From an uncultured Bacilli bacterium (GTDB taxonomy: Bacteria; Bacillota_I; Bacilli_A; RF39; UBA660), in contig CANQHY010000079.1 of the NCBI GenBank assembly GCA_947623975.1, positions 1 to 5,695 of the forward strand: DNA of 5,695 nt, given 5' to 3'. The notes beneath the pieces were generated by a model. That model did not search any database and was not told the DNA's origin. It saw only the letters and a program-made list of their open reading frames with translations. Shown one piece after another: positions 5,429 through 5,695 of the stretch (position 1 is its first letter; every line of letters starts with the position of its first letter). A program made the translations under genes and the position numbers.

Positions 5429-5695
5429 CTATTTTTCTAGATTTTCTAACTCTTCTATAGCTAGTCCCGTACACTCTGAGACAATATTTATATCCATTTT
5501 TTTATTCAACATCGCCTTAGCTATTTCGATTTTTCCCTCATTAAATCCAAATTCTCTTCCTTCCTTGTAGCATTCATCTTTATAAGCTTGTTCTTTATCA
5601 TACGATCTAAGTAATCCTTCATCACTACTTGCATATCTTGCATCATCTACATAATCTTCCATTATCTCTATTCCCTTCCCTATCATTTTGCTATA
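5429..5695 (-). CDS. Rpn/PD-(D/E)XK nuclease transposase-family protein, C-terminal part (5' end outside window)
   Basis: The frame is open from the right edge to a TAG stop at 5429-5431 and gives 88 residues. An ATG at 5686 is in frame but has no clear ribosome site, and the frame continues past it to the edge, so I treat the gene as cut by the window. The visible part matches the C-terminal region of Rpn-family (recombination-promoting nuclease/putative transposase) proteins: a helix with ARYASSDEGLLRSYDKEQAY, the EGREFGFNEGK segment with glycines spaced along a helix, then EIAKAMLNKKMDINIVSECTG, given here as EIAKAMLNKKMD and INIVSECTGLAIEEL. This end is a recognisable helix-turn-helix-like tail. 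The catalytic PD-(D/E)XK domain would lie outside the window. Full-length relatives are roughly 280-300 residues and promote RecA-independent recombination. Whether this copy is intact cannot be seen. Confidence 0.72.
   Translation of the reverse strand, partial: YSKMIGKGIEIMEDYVDDARYASSDEGLLRSYDKEQAYKDECYKEGREFGFNEGKIEIAKAMLNKKMDINIVSECTGLAIEELENLEK

Overview
The window looks like part of the chromosome of a low-GC Gram-positive bacterium (Firmicutes, perhaps an uncultured Bacilli lineage or a clostridium). The evidence is the strong A+T bias, Shine-Dalgarno sites of the AGGAGG type before several genes, and the gene set itself: scpA-scpB plus two Firmicutes-style flavoproteins. Genes end in TAA, TGA and TAG and tryptophan is TGG, so the standard bacterial code is used and not the mycoplasma code.

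Left edge (plus strand): the C-terminal 64 codons of a guanine deaminase-like gene end at 197. The gene-free stretch 198-538 follows. Inside it, about 269-412 is a GC-rich island (about 43% G+C by hand count against about 22% in 198-283) with several complementary segments and a hairpin followed by six T. I read this as a plus-strand structured non-coding RNA with its own intrinsic terminator. It is the most interesting element of the window.

Centre (minus strand): one tight four-gene operon runs from a promoter near 4690 to 539. The order of transcription is scpA, scpB (8-base overlap), a HI0933/YhiN/BaiN-family flavoprotein, then a COG2509-type FAD-dependent dehydrogenase (8-base overlap). 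ScpA and ScpB are the non-SMC subunits of the SMC condensin that organises and helps segregate the chromosome. The two flavoproteins have no evident functional link to condensin, and their substrates cannot be read from the sequence.

Right edge (minus strand): the C-terminal end of an Rpn/PD-(D/E)XK transposase-like protein enters from beyond the window. A Nudix hydrolase, probably starting at a TTG codon, follows 30 bases later. A good intrinsic terminator at about 4726-4756 closes this unit just upstream of the scpA promoter.

Apart from the RNA island, the window is conventional housekeeping and accessory sequence. I see no CRISPR array, insertion-sequence ends, tRNA or rRNA.
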